DNA from: Typhlomys cinereus
Lineage: Eukaryota > Chordata > Mammalia > Rodentia > Platacanthomyidae
Direction of reading: 5' to 3'
NCBI GenBank assembly: GCA_023101885.1
Contig: JALPQD010000102.1
Span: 4,834,971 to 4,898,970 of the forward strand
Length of the DNA: 64,000 bases
Positions 39,001 through 51,000 of the stretch are shown one piece after another (the stretch's first letter is position 1; each line of letters opens with the position of its first letter). Below the pieces are notes generated by a model. It worked only from the letters and a program-made list of their open reading frames with translations, had not been told where the DNA came from and ran no database searches. A program made the position numbers and the translations under genes.

Positions 39001-42000
39001 TTGACATTTTTGGTCATTCAATACTTGAAGTATGTCTCTCCAAGCTCTTCTTGCTTTTACTGTTTCGACTGAGAAGTCATTTGTTATTTTAATAGGTTTG
39101 CCTTTAAAAGTGACTTGTTTTTTCTCCCTTGAAGCTCTCAGCACCAGTTCTTTATCTTGAATGTGGAGTGTTTTAACTATTATTTGCCGCAGTGTGCTTC
39201 TATTTTGGTCGTATCTGTTTGGGGTGCGGAATGCCTCTTGTATATGAATGGGCCTCTCTTTTTTAGATGAGGAAAGTTTTCCTTGATGATCGTTTGAAAA
39301 ATTTCCTCAGGGGTGGTATTTTGAGATTCTTGCTCCGGTATTCCATGAATACGCATGTTAGGCTTCTTCAGGGTGTCCCATATCTCTTGGATATTTCTCT
39401 CAAGTATCTTTTTGGCTTTAACAACCTCTTCCATTGAGCTGGTTAGTACTCCCACTTTATCTTCAAGGTCTGAAATTCTGTTTTCTGCTTCCTTAGTTCT
39501 GTTGATAAGACTCTCTGTGGCGTTCTGGGTTGAAGATAACTTGTCTTTTAGCTCAGTTTTAAACTCTGCTTGAGTTTGTTTTAACTGCTCTATGCCACTT
39601 TTTGTTTCTTGCACTGTTTTTCTCAACTCCTCCAGATGTCTGTTGTGTTCCTCTTCAAAGCGATTGATTCGATTATGTAATTCCTCCCGGATTTCCTCTT
39701 TCATAGTATTGAACATGGTAATGATCATATTTTGAAAGTCGTTATCCTGGGTCAGGCTTTCTTGGCCTTTTTCCGCGGGTTTGTTCTTGTTGGAGTCTAA
39801 CATTATGGGATTAATTCCTTCAGTGGGAAATTTGTTTACTTGAGTGTTGCTTCTCATGGATTTGCACTTTGACTTTGGCATTGTCATTTTAACTCTTAAG
39901 ATCTCTCAATTTCACTAAACTGAATTATTTGGCCTGGGGTACTGGTGGGCGGGGCCGAACGGGGACTTACCTAGGGCGCAGGGTGAGGCCCGGGTGGACC
40001 GCGCGCGTGTCCCGGGGGAGCGGGGTGGGGTGAGAAGGGAGGATGGGCACGTAGGCGTGGAGCTATTTAACCCGAGGGCAGCTGGGGCGGGGCCCGGGCG
40101 CAGGGGGAGGTCCTCCTCGTCCCTCGGCCCCCGCGCGGCTCCAGCTGGATGGCGGGAGTCGGAGCTGGGTCCCTGTGGGCTGACCTGGGGTCCTAGAGCG
40201 CGCGGTGAGGCCCCGGCTGGATCTCGCGTACGCGTCCCGACCGGTGGAGCGGGGTGGGGTGAAAAAAGGGACGATGGGCGCGTCGGCGTGGAGCTATTTA
40301 ACCCGAGGGCAGCTGAGGCGGGGCCCGGGCGCAGGGGGAGGTCCTTCTCGTCCCTCGGCCCCCGCGCGGCTCCAGCTGGATGGCGGGAGTCGGAGCCGGG
40401 TCCCTGTGGGCTGACCTGGGGTCCTAGAGCACGCGGTGAGGCCCCGGCTGGATCTCGCGTACGCGTCCCGACCGGCGGAGCGGGGGTGGGTTGAAAAAAA
40501 GGGACCCCAGAGCATCCTTTAATGTGCATGCCAAACTCTCCTCTGGTTCCTCCTCTCCGATGAGGGCATTTCTCAGAACCCTTTCCTGTGTTCCCCTTAA
40601 GCTTAGGAACACTACTGTGACTGTCAGTCCCTAGCCTCCAAGGATCCTAGAGCTTTTAGTCCATGCTAGACTTTGTGGGGTCAATAATGTGTTGGACATA
40701 GCGCAGGTCATGCAAAGTCCAATTATGATTGCTTCGGCCCTAACTTGTGTGGAGTATCTTGCATATCATTACTCCTCCCATCCTCGTGCTCTTACAGTCT
40801 TACCATCCCCTCTTCTGCAAATTTCTCTGAGCTTCAGGATGGGGAGAGATTAGGTTGGCCCAGTTCCGTGTGGTTGATATAGAGTCTCTGATGTTCTGAA
40901 TTATGGTTTGTTGATTTTTTTTTCAATTTTGCTGTTCCTGCAATGCCCTTGGCTCCATCTTGATGGGTATTGGATGTCACCCCTTGAAGTCCTTGGGGCC
41001 TATTTTCTCTGCTGTAACATGGTCCCCTCTCTCCTTAGAAACACACTATCTTTAAGATGATAATTTAGCTGACACCACTTGTATCTAACCGTCATAATAT
41101 TATTGTAACTATCCTTCAATTAGTTAGAAAAACATTCTAATCTAAAAGCAAGTCAAAGAACAAAGCTTCTGTGTTTTGGCATTTAGAGAAATCGTTTCCA
41201 ATTTTAGAATTATGTGTATGAGACCTGACAAGGTAATTCAGCAGATAAAGGCACTTGCCAAACAAGCCTGATGACTTGAGTTCAATTCCTGGAGCCCACA
41301 TGGTAGAAGGAGAGAACCAAGTTTGAAGGTTATCCTCTGACCCCCCACAGACATGCTGTGGCATGCATGCATGCCCACACACAATAAGTAAAAATAATGC
41401 AATCATTCAAAGTTAAAAATAGAATTATCAATAGGAGAGTCACTACTCATCTCATTTAGCCTCCCTTTACCTGATGATATTAAAATGAAAAAGAAAAGGA
41501 TGAAAGAAGGGAAGGTAGATATGAATCACTATGTGACACATGCATGTGGAAATGTTGCAATGAAACCCATTAATATAAATGATTAATAAGTATTAATACT
41601 TATACTAAAAGGGAAAACAGGCAAAGACGATTTCAATCTGAGTTGAAAATTATGTATTCTGAGACAACATGACAGAATAGCAAAAAGAAAATGACGTTTG
41701 TAATAGTGCAGGATCCTAAACTAGGATCTACCTGTTCCTATCCTGATTCATTGTTCTTTCACACACTAGTAGCTTTATAATACTAGAGAAAACTCAGCAA
41801 TTTTCTCTGTATTAATTTAGACCCTAGCATGTAATGGCACAGACAATACTCTTTGTCCATTTAATGAAGGCCAGCCTTCTTTGATGGATTCTTAGGAATA
41901 AGTCATCATTTCACATTGGACTGACCCCATAGCTCTTGCTTGGGGTGCCTGGAATCCTTAAACCAGCATAGAAGTAACCATCAGTAAGAGATTAACTGGT

Positions 42001-45000
42001 AGAACTTTGCTCAAAGTGATGCTCTCTATTAAACAGTAACTTAATGATCCTATTAAATCTCCCCTCTCAGGCAGTAACTAGCTACACATCAAAAGAGGCA
42101 AATGACAATAAAACAAAGAAGTGAAACATGTTCCAGTAAAAATAGGCAGAAAACAAGCAAGAATAACATAACAGGCAAGTCATGGATAGACACTGGTAAG
42201 GAAAAGAAGTTTCTTGGTGTCAAGAATACCTGGAACCAACAGTGAGAAGAACAGAGCTGCGATAGAAGACAACCTGCGGAGCAGCAGATACTGTTGCTAA
42301 GTCTGTGGGAAGATCCCTGGTCTCTAGGGCAGGGCTGTGTCCCAAATTCCTGCAAAGCTTAACTCTGCATAATGGAGACTATTACCTTCTTGATCTTTTT
42401 GCATCATTAATCTCGAGTCATAAAAGTAACCTAGATGTAAGTTTCTTTGTATCTTTAGAGAACTTTACTCACAAAGAAATTGAAACTTTGAGAACTCTGA
42501 GCTACTAGAATTATAAAAACAATACTAAAGATTAGAACTTTCACTTATCTGTTAGGCCTTCAACCTCAACTTTGAGGACATTCATTTAATAAATAACTTT
42601 ACTTATCTTCCAACCACTGTAGCACTGGGACTTTGAGTCTGAAACTCTCCATCCTCACAGACCTTACACAACAGACATGTAGAAGCTCTTTTCCTGAAAG
42701 GCACTGACTTTATACTTGGGCCACACAGTGATTTAAAGCAGGAAAAAATTCAGACTTCTGTGTCTTCATTTTACATCTCTTTCTTTACTCCCAGTTGCCT
42801 GCTCACCTCTGATGTAGTCAAGAACATGTTACTCATAAATTAGATGATATCTAATCTATCTTATTCCCCTTCAAGCTCAAAGACACAAAGACATAGAGAA
42901 TCTGAGGCATCTCATTGCTAGCTTTGAAAAACATTCTATTCCTATTAATAACTAATTCTCATAATGTCTTACTTTTGTAACTTGTTTTTTGCTGTATTAA
43001 ATAGTAATAAAGAGGTTTTATTCAGTTCACAATTCCACATTATAGTCCATCATTGCAGAGAAGTTACAGTGGCAAAAGCCTGAGGCAACTGGCCACATCA
43101 CATCCACAGCAAGAACAGAGGACGAGGATCAAGGCATACATGCTGCTGCTGCTGCTTACTTGCTTCCTCCACCTTAACATAGTTACATAGGTCTTTCTAC
43201 AGGTTGCCACCCACAGTGGCGGATCTTCCCACTTCAGTGCAAGCAATCAAGATAGCATCCTATAGGCTTGCCCAGAGGCCTCATTTAACTAAATAATTCC
43301 AATTAGGAAGTCCACTTCCTAGGTGTCAGGTTGACAAATGAGACTAGCCATCATATTCATATACTCCAAATTCACCAATTGCTTGTGAGTTTCCACTAGT
43401 GGGAGCAGGAGTAAGGGAGTCTTGAGGGCAGGGAAAAGAAAGAACTGTTTGCAATCTGCCTGCTATTTCTGTCAATGTCCACCCAGCCAACCTCTTCCCA
43501 GACAGTAGCCATCATTTGCTTTAGCAAGGCACTTACAGCACCATGGAAGAATAAGCTCCAGCCAAATAGAATCCTTTTCCAGATGTCTGAATCCCTCCTT
43601 AAGTCTTTCCTCTGAGCCCCTGAGGTACCAACAGAGGCAAGTGGCATCCCTTTGTGAACTCTAGCTCCAGTAGCCCCAACCTCTTTTCCTTATCATCTTA
43701 ATCTTGGGAGATACATGTTATATTACCCTCTGTGTTCCTTCTCTGGTTTCTCCAAAAGTTCATTGAAATACCTAGTGCTGTTTGTATTTTTCTCACCTGT
43801 AATTAGGGTATTTATATTTTAATAAGAATTTCTCAAAATGGAAAATCGGCCTCCAAGGAATGCAAGTAAGTAATGTGACACCTGGTTAGGTTCACAGACG
43901 TTCGGTCCTGATCATGTACAACTGAGGGGGTATGATCTCACCAGAAGGGGAGGGCATATAGTCTGGCAGATGAAAGGTGATCATTTTGCAAATGGGTGAC
44001 TGACCCCTCCCTCACCGAGGTTTCCTGCTTTTATTACATCTACCCTTGAATGTGCTGTTATAACAAGACTCCAGTTTAACAGTTTTTTGTCTCTGACCAG
44101 GGGGGTGACATACAGTGCCCATCAGGATGGAGTGAAGGGCATTGCAGGAGCAGCAAAACTGCAAAAGAAAATCAACAAACCACAATCCAGAACTTCAGAG
44201 ACTCTATATCAACCACATAGAATTAAGCCAGCCTAATCTCCCCCATCCTGAAGCTCAGGGACATTTGCGGAAGAGGGGGTGGTAAGATTGTAAGAGCAAA
44301 AGGATGGGAGGAGCAATAATTTGAAGATTCTCCACACTAGTTAGGGCTGAAGCAATCATAATTGGACTTTGCATGCCCTGCGCAATGTCCAGCACACTAT
44401 TGACCTCACAAAGTCTAACATCGGCTAAAGGCACCAAGATCCTTGGAGGCAAGGGATTGACAGCCACAGTAGTGTTCCTATGCTTAAGGGAAACACGAGA
44501 AAGGGTTCAGGGAAATGCCACTGGGTCCTTGTACGTCATCGGAGAGGAGGACCAAGAGGAGAGTTAGGCATACACAATAAAGGACTCTCTGGGAATTGGG
44601 GGGGGGGGCACTGGGAGATGGGGACAGAGGGAGGGAGGGGGAGCAGGGGGTTCAGGGGGAGGAGGAGGGAGGGAGGGAACTGGTCTACCTATTAAGTTTG
44701 TATGAGCGGAAATAATAATAAAAAATGTTAAAAATTAAAAAAAAAGAATTTCTCGAAATGAATCAGGCATGCACAAGAAAGGACTCTTTGGGAATTGGGG
44801 CGGGAGGCACTGGGGGATGGGGAGGGAGGGGGAGGGGAGGGGGAGCAGGAGGGGACGGGGGGGAGAAAGAGGGAGGGAGGGAACTGGTGTACCTATTAAG
44901 TTTGTATGAGCTGAAATAATAATAAAAATATATTTAAAAAAGAATTTCTCAAAATAACCTAATATCCATCTGGAACCCTTGATAACCACTACTACTTTGA

Positions 45001-48000
45001 AAGCCCTGGATACAAAACCGTCTTTGTAGAAACACAAATTGAGAAAACATGGCTCATTCTAGGTACTTGAACAGTATTTCTGTTCAAGTTGCACAATATA
45101 GAAGTGAGCTGCTCTTTGTCTCTGGCTCTTGGGAGTAATCTCTAAACCTGAACAATATTTACAAGAGCTGTTATACAATATGGAATTGAGCTGCTCTTTG
45201 TTTCTGGCTCTTGGAAGTAATCTCTAAATTCTTGGGATTTCCTTGGTAATTAGAGTGTCTGCTTTTCATGGTGATCCTAAGTTTATGCTGACAAGATGAC
45301 TCAAAATAGAAGTTAGTAGAAGACAAAAGATTAACCTTATGATTAGAGGGTTGGGGCTTTCAACCACATACCATCAGCTGGCTGCAGAGGAGAGGATGGG
45401 CCCAAGCTAAGTTTAATCTCATGCACAATGAGTCACTCAATTACGTTCATGTAATATGCCCAAGAAAAATAATGACTACCAAGATTCAAATGAGCTTCCC
45501 AGGTGGTTGCATCATGTACCAGTATAGCAGTTTGCCTGCATGGTTGCTGATAAATCACCATCAAACAGCTTAAGGGAACAAGGGGTTTATTTCCTTACGA
45601 CAGTCCAGTTACAGTTCTCAGTCCAGCTTGACAGTAGAGCATACACCAACACCAGGCTCCAGGGAACTGGCCACACCATCTCTATGTAATAGCTTAGAGA
45701 GGGACGATCCTAACTTGCCAGACCAGTATGTCTGGCCAAGTGTACAAAAGGATGCCAATTCTCTCAACCAGCTCTCTGTATTTTATTCCAGGTTCTATCC
45801 CACCTACCATGGGTTGGGCCTTCCCCCATCAGCTAGACAATCTCCTTCAAGTTTGCTCTGGGCTTAACTCAACTACTAATTCTACAAATGTGCCCAGACC
45901 TCAAACCCTCAACTGTCAAGTTGACACCTGTGCCTAACTATGACAACCATGAAGAGAAGAGGCTTCACATTGGACCTCCCAAACCTCCATCTATGTGTTT
46001 CTTCATTTCACTTTGTAGCTAGTTGGTTAGGGGTGTGTGTGTCTGTGGTGGGGGGGACAGGGGGAGTGTTGGTAACATCTGAACTGTGGCTAGTTTCCCA
46101 AGTGTGATGACTGAGACTTCACCTGTGATGTCATATCAACTCTGAATAGAGTCAGACTTGTTTTGTTGGGACTTCTTGATTTTTCAACAGTTTTCAGAAC
46201 TTTAGGACTTTGGCTATTTGCTTAGCACAACCTCTGAATGGCTTATCTAACTTCTCACTCAAAAAAAATCGTGGGTAGTTTTTAACATATAATAACATTA
46301 TACAATGATACAACTCTAATGTTGATGAACCTGAAATGCTACACCATGGCTATAGAACAGTTCTTACCTCTCAGATAATGTGGTGGCTTTCTTCTGAAAA
46401 CCCACGGCCCATTTTAGAAGGATTCTTTCTTTCTCTAACTCTTGCCTTCTCAAACCTTCTGAATAGAAATAGCTTCTGGGAGAAACAGCTTGCCTCCCAT
46501 ATGTGTGAGCTTGGTAAGGGGAAGCTGGACATAGGCTTACCTGTATAATAGGCCTGAGAGATCTCTTTCATTTGCCTGCTTGTCCTGGTAGTTAGGATTT
46601 CAATCAAGGCATCCTCATCTGTGCCAGTGCCCTAAAAAGGAAAAGAAACTCTAATTCTCAGAACACTTTAAGAAAATTAAATTTCACGCATTTTAGTCTT
46701 AACATCTTATTTTATATAGATGAAAGAACAGATTTGAGTAAATCAGCATAAGATCTCACTCATATTGCTCTATAGTTGTTTCCTATTTTCCATGCATTTC
46801 TGAATTAAAATGAGTCATCTGCAGTAAATGGATGTGAGATTTTTCAAGAAAATCTCAAGTGCAAAAAATCAATTGAATAATTCTAGAAAGAATATAAAAG
46901 AAAAGGCCCATGCCATTAAAGATCAGAAGTGATAATTTGATAGGATTAACTCACTGAGCAAACCTGGCTCTTTGTCCAGAAAGAGCTCTTTAGTTCTTTT
47001 GAATGAGTTCATTCTTGCACCTCTGGACTGGTTGGTCAATAGGTACTATCCTCTTCATTCATAAAGACTCTCAGGTCTTCAATAAATATATGGCAAAGGC
47101 TTTGACAGCTCAGAGCCTACTTACCCCTCAGCCTCCTTTAGATTGAGGTCATTAAATCACACCATGAAGCTATTTGCACTAGGAGTTGATTAAACAAAGC
47201 CAATGAGGCATAGGAACACAGACTTGATCCTGGCAGAGATTTTTTTTTATATAATACATTTTTTATTATTATTTCACTCATACAAACTTAATAGGTACAC
47301 CAGTTCCCTCCCTCCTTCCTCCTCCCCCCCCGAACCCCCTGCTCCCCCTCCCCTCACCCCTCCTGCCCCATCCCCCCGTGCCTCCCGCCCCGATTCCCAG
47401 AGTCCTTTCTTGTGCATGTCTGACTCTCCTCTGGGCCCTCCTCTCTGATGACGTACAAGGACCCAGTGGCATTTCCCTGAACCCCTTCCCGTGTTTCCCT
47501 TAAGCATAGGAACACTATTGTGGCTGTCAATCCCTTGCCTCCAAGGATCTTGGTGCCTTTAGCAGATGCTAGACTTTGTGAGGTCAATAGTGTGTTGGAC
47601 ATTGCGCCAGGCATACAATGTCCAATTATGATTGCTTCAACCCTAACTTGTGTGGAGTATCTTGCATATCATTGCTCCTCCCATCCTTTTGCTCTTACAA
47701 TCTTACCGCCCCCTCTTCCGCAAATGTCCCTGAGCTTCAGGATGGGGAGAGATTAGTCTGGCCTAGTTCTAGGTGGCTGATATAGAGTCTCTGAAGTTGT
47801 GGATTGTGGTTTGTTGATTTTCTTTTGCAGTTTTGTTGCTCCTGTAATGCCCTTCACTCCATCGTGATGGGCACTGTATGTCACCCCCTGGCCAGAGACA
47901 GAAAGCTGTTAAACTGGAGTCTTATTATAAGAGCACATTCAAGGGTAGATGTAATACTTATACCCAAAATTGGAATTGCAGGATCATATGGTGTTAGGCA

Positions 48001-51000
48001 ATGGGAGGGGTCAATCACCCATTTGCAAAATGGTTACTTTTTAATCTGCCTGGCAGAGATTATTACCACTGCGTTCATCTACACATCTAAGTTCTGACCA
48101 ACAAGACACATGCAGAAGTATTGGAAGTGTCTTTACAGAGAGGCGATAAGCTCTTCTTCATCTTTTGTTCTTTTTAGTTTATTGAACTTGAGTTGTCATG
48201 TTTGCCCAAAGATCAGAAATCAGGGGTTGAATATGGGAAAACCTCAAGACTGGAGCACCCTGAGGAATGATACTCCACCATGTATAGTTCTACACTGTTT
48301 CCTGTGGATTTCCTTTGTGCCAAAGAGAACGTTAACAGTTGTTGGTGACTCTGACCATTGATGGGACACCTGCTAAGTCCTCCCCCAAGTGGAAGCTAAT
48401 AGATATGTTCTGCTTATGTTTCACTTTAAGATACTCTGCTGCAAAAAATGTCAGTGCTGATAGTCTCCAATTGCCACAACTTTGGGCCTGCCATAGAGTT
48501 TGCACTGTGGTCTTTAGCCTGTTCCTGGCAACTGACAAAGTACAGCAGGATAGAGTACCAGAGCTGGGCCATTTTTGTCCAGCACAAAACTCCTGCACAG
48601 CTCTACCACTGTGGATTCCTCAGGTGTCAGCTCCTCCGTGCAGCCTGAAGGCGCATGTGCACATTCACTATTGTGTCAGAACACATCTCCTGTGTGCCTG
48701 TTTCCACCCTGATGCCAATGTTCACACCCCTTTCAGGAGACAGAGCCTTTATGCTAGATGGGAGGGTGGAATCTGGCCTGTGCTCAGCTCTGTCTCCCTT
48801 TTTCCCCCCTTTATCTAGAAATACATCAGACACTTACTTCATTTTGGACTTTGCCCTAAGACCAGAAGATACAGACTATAACTGATGAGGTCCCCAGTCA
48901 CAATGGTGTTTGCATCTTAATTAGATGAAAAAGATAAAGAAATACACCGCCTCCACCTCCAGAAGGGAATTTTGGAAGTCAGCAGGTTCAACTGAAAAAC
49001 AGTTTTCTCCTCCTATAAACAGCCTTACACAGGTGAGCTGTATAAATAGTTTGTAGTTCACTTGCCTCAGGAAACACCCCTGCAAATGAAAAGTTCTGCA
49101 TTACAGACTACCCGTGAAGCTGCCTTAGGCCATTAGGGTGGGCATGTATCCAAAAGTCCATCAAGTATCCAAACAATGTCACTTTCTTTATACAAGTCAC
49201 ATGTAGTGTGGTGTGATGGAACACACAATTCCAGCCCTTGAGAGGGCGAGGCAGGGGCCCATGAGCTCACAATCAGGCCGGGCTACACGGTGAGACCGTC
49301 TCAGAACAAAACCAAAAAAGAACATGCAATGAATGCCATTTCATTGCTACAGTGCTGGAACTGAGGTAGATAAGCATTGCATAAACAGTGGGGGGAAGAG
49401 AAAGTGCTGAGTTTGGCTAGGTTGGTTAGAATGGTACACAGAGCACCTGAGAGCTCCTGTGGTTAGACTCACAAACACATGAGCTGCGACACCACGCAGC
49501 GTTGAGACGAACTGCTTCACTGAATGGCGACTCAAGAGGAGGCATGACGGTCAGTTTCATGTGCCAGCTGGACCAGACTACCGTTCCAGGTATCCAGTCA
49601 AACACCAATATGAATGCTGCTGTGAAGGCATTGGGTGGATAGGATTAAAGTCCATTATCCATTGACTTTAAAGAAGACTATTGCCTTAGATTCTCCACGC
49701 TGGAGCTGGGCCTGATTTAGCTTGCTAAAAGGCCTGAGGAGCATAGCTGAAGCTTCTTTAAGAAGTGCTTGAAGTGGCCAGAGAGATCCCCCTTCACATC
49801 ATCTTTCAGTTCCTAAAATAAAAACTCCCAAGGAGCGTTTTTTCAGCTCCTAAAGTAAAACCCCCATTTGAAGAAGAGGCGGTGTTTCAGAACTCAATGT
49901 GTCCAGCCTTCCCTTGCTGCTATCGGCCCTGCAGACGGGGCTCGTGCTCCCAGCCCCTCCGTTGCCTACTCAGGTCCTTGCAATAAATCTCTTAAGATAT
50001 ATGTTCTGCCCGCTGGCTCTGCTTCACGGGGGAGTCAGGATTGACATAAAGTTGTTAAAAATAACGTAGATAGACCACGTCAGGCTGTGTTGGGAGACTG
50101 AAGGTCGTGATCACTAGAGATTTATGCAGGTGACAACAATCAATCAACACTCACTTGATAAACATCTTTTACAAAGAGTTTCAGCCTCCCATGAAGAGTG
50201 GTTGCAAGACAGCAGCGAAAGACAATGGGAGCAGCTAGACCACTGGCATAGTGTGTGGTCAAGAGATGCCGACGGCCACAGCACAGTGGAAACTGTGGAT
50301 TTGGAGAGATGTACATGCTTTTAGTGGAATGTAGAATATAGTGAATGGACTGGTAGTAGGTTTGAGGGCTCCGATGGGTAAGGAAAAGCCAGAGGTCAAA
50401 GGTAACTCAAGGCTTTGGGCCTAAGTAGCAGGGTTGATAATGGTGCATTTATTTTCTGAGAAAACAAATCAAAACCCAGAGTATTTAGTGATGTCAAAAC
50501 AAAACAAGGATTGGACGATGTCTTATCTTGGCGGCCCAGGAACAACTGAGCCCACAGTCCCCTCCTCCCCTAAAGTGCACAACCACAGGCCCTGCAAAGC
50601 TACCAAGTCTCAAGGGAGCTCTGGCAGAGTTTTGATGACACTGTCAAACCAAAACCAGAACAGGATCAGCTAGAGCAGGACTTGTACCTTCATGGATTTC
50701 TTCAACTGCTTTGCATCAAACACAGCTGGCGGGGTCACAAGAGCCACCATGATGTGCTTGAAATGGCCAGAGAGATCCCCCTTCAAGTCATCTTTCAGCT
50801 CCTAAAAATAAAAGCCCCCGAGGAGGAAATGGTGAAATAGATTTACTTTTTCTTTGCCTACAGTCACCCAGTGAACATAAGCACTGAAATCATTTCAAAG
50901 TATGCCCATCCACAGGGAATAAGCACAAATCTTGAGCAGTCTTTAGGGATATTAATCTTCCTTTTACGACTGCTTCTGAAATGTCCTGTTTTATGGAGGC

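Larger units (their letters stand above)
33864..40504 (-). mobile_element. Near-intact full-length L1, sense to Anxa3
   Basis: A 6.6-kb element with tandem 5' UTR monomers (39970-40504), ORF1 (39887-38818), a 50-base inter-ORF gap, ORF2 (38767-34835) and a 3' UTR with polypurine tract and A-tail. A perfect 16-base target duplication, ccccagagcatccttt, flanks it (33848-33863 and 40505-40520). Damage is light: one 1-base loss in ORF1; two 1-base losses, one nonsense change and an ID insertion in ORF2. Confidence 0.94.
33705..41036 (-). mobile_element. Old 5'-truncated L1, split by a younger full-length L1
   Basis: The element consists of 33705-33863 (3' end with polypurine tract and tail) and 40505-41036 (the part 5' of it), joined when the inner L1 (33864-40504) is removed. 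It contains only 3' UTR sequence. Imperfect direct repeats of 17 bases flank the whole (agaagcagactatcttt near 33688-33704 and agaaacacactatcttt at 41037-41053, about 2 mismatches). Compared with neighbouring copies it has lost about 240 bases near 40985. Confidence 0.82.
32376..46540 (-). other. Anxa3: Anxa3 intron 6
   Basis: The largest intron (14.2 kb). It holds a TATC microsatellite (33014-33090), an old ID (33364-33430), the nested L1 complex (33705-41036), a B2/B3-like SINE (41215-41400), an old L1 3' end (41465-41595), MaLR LTRs (42985-43370 and 45545-45945), two adjacent L1 3' ends (43840-44940) and an 82-base tandem duplication (45068-45228). Bases 32376-33010, 41600-42980 and 45950-46540 show no gene or clear repeat. 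Confidence 0.8.
46632..50687 (-). other. Anxa3: Anxa3 intron 5
   Basis: It holds an L1 3' end (47242-48048), a B1 (49200-49325), an old LTR-like repeat (49548-50045) and, inside that, the exon 5 relic (49762-49866). Bases 46632-47228 and 48062-49199 and 50046-50687 show no gene; a 159-codon open frame on the plus strand at 48339-48818 looks random. Confidence 0.75.

Noticed and set aside
39915..40529. Open frames of 204 codons (minus) and 166 codons (plus, 39994-40494) in GC-rich DNA
   Set aside because: They lie in the tandem L1 5' UTR monomers. GC-rich repeated sequence with few stop codons gives long frames by chance; the translations are Pro/Gly/Arg-rich and repeated.
48339..48818. Plus-strand open frame of 159 codons in intron 5
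   Set aside because: No recognisable domain, no codon signature, and overlapping frames on both strands are also open. It looks like chance.
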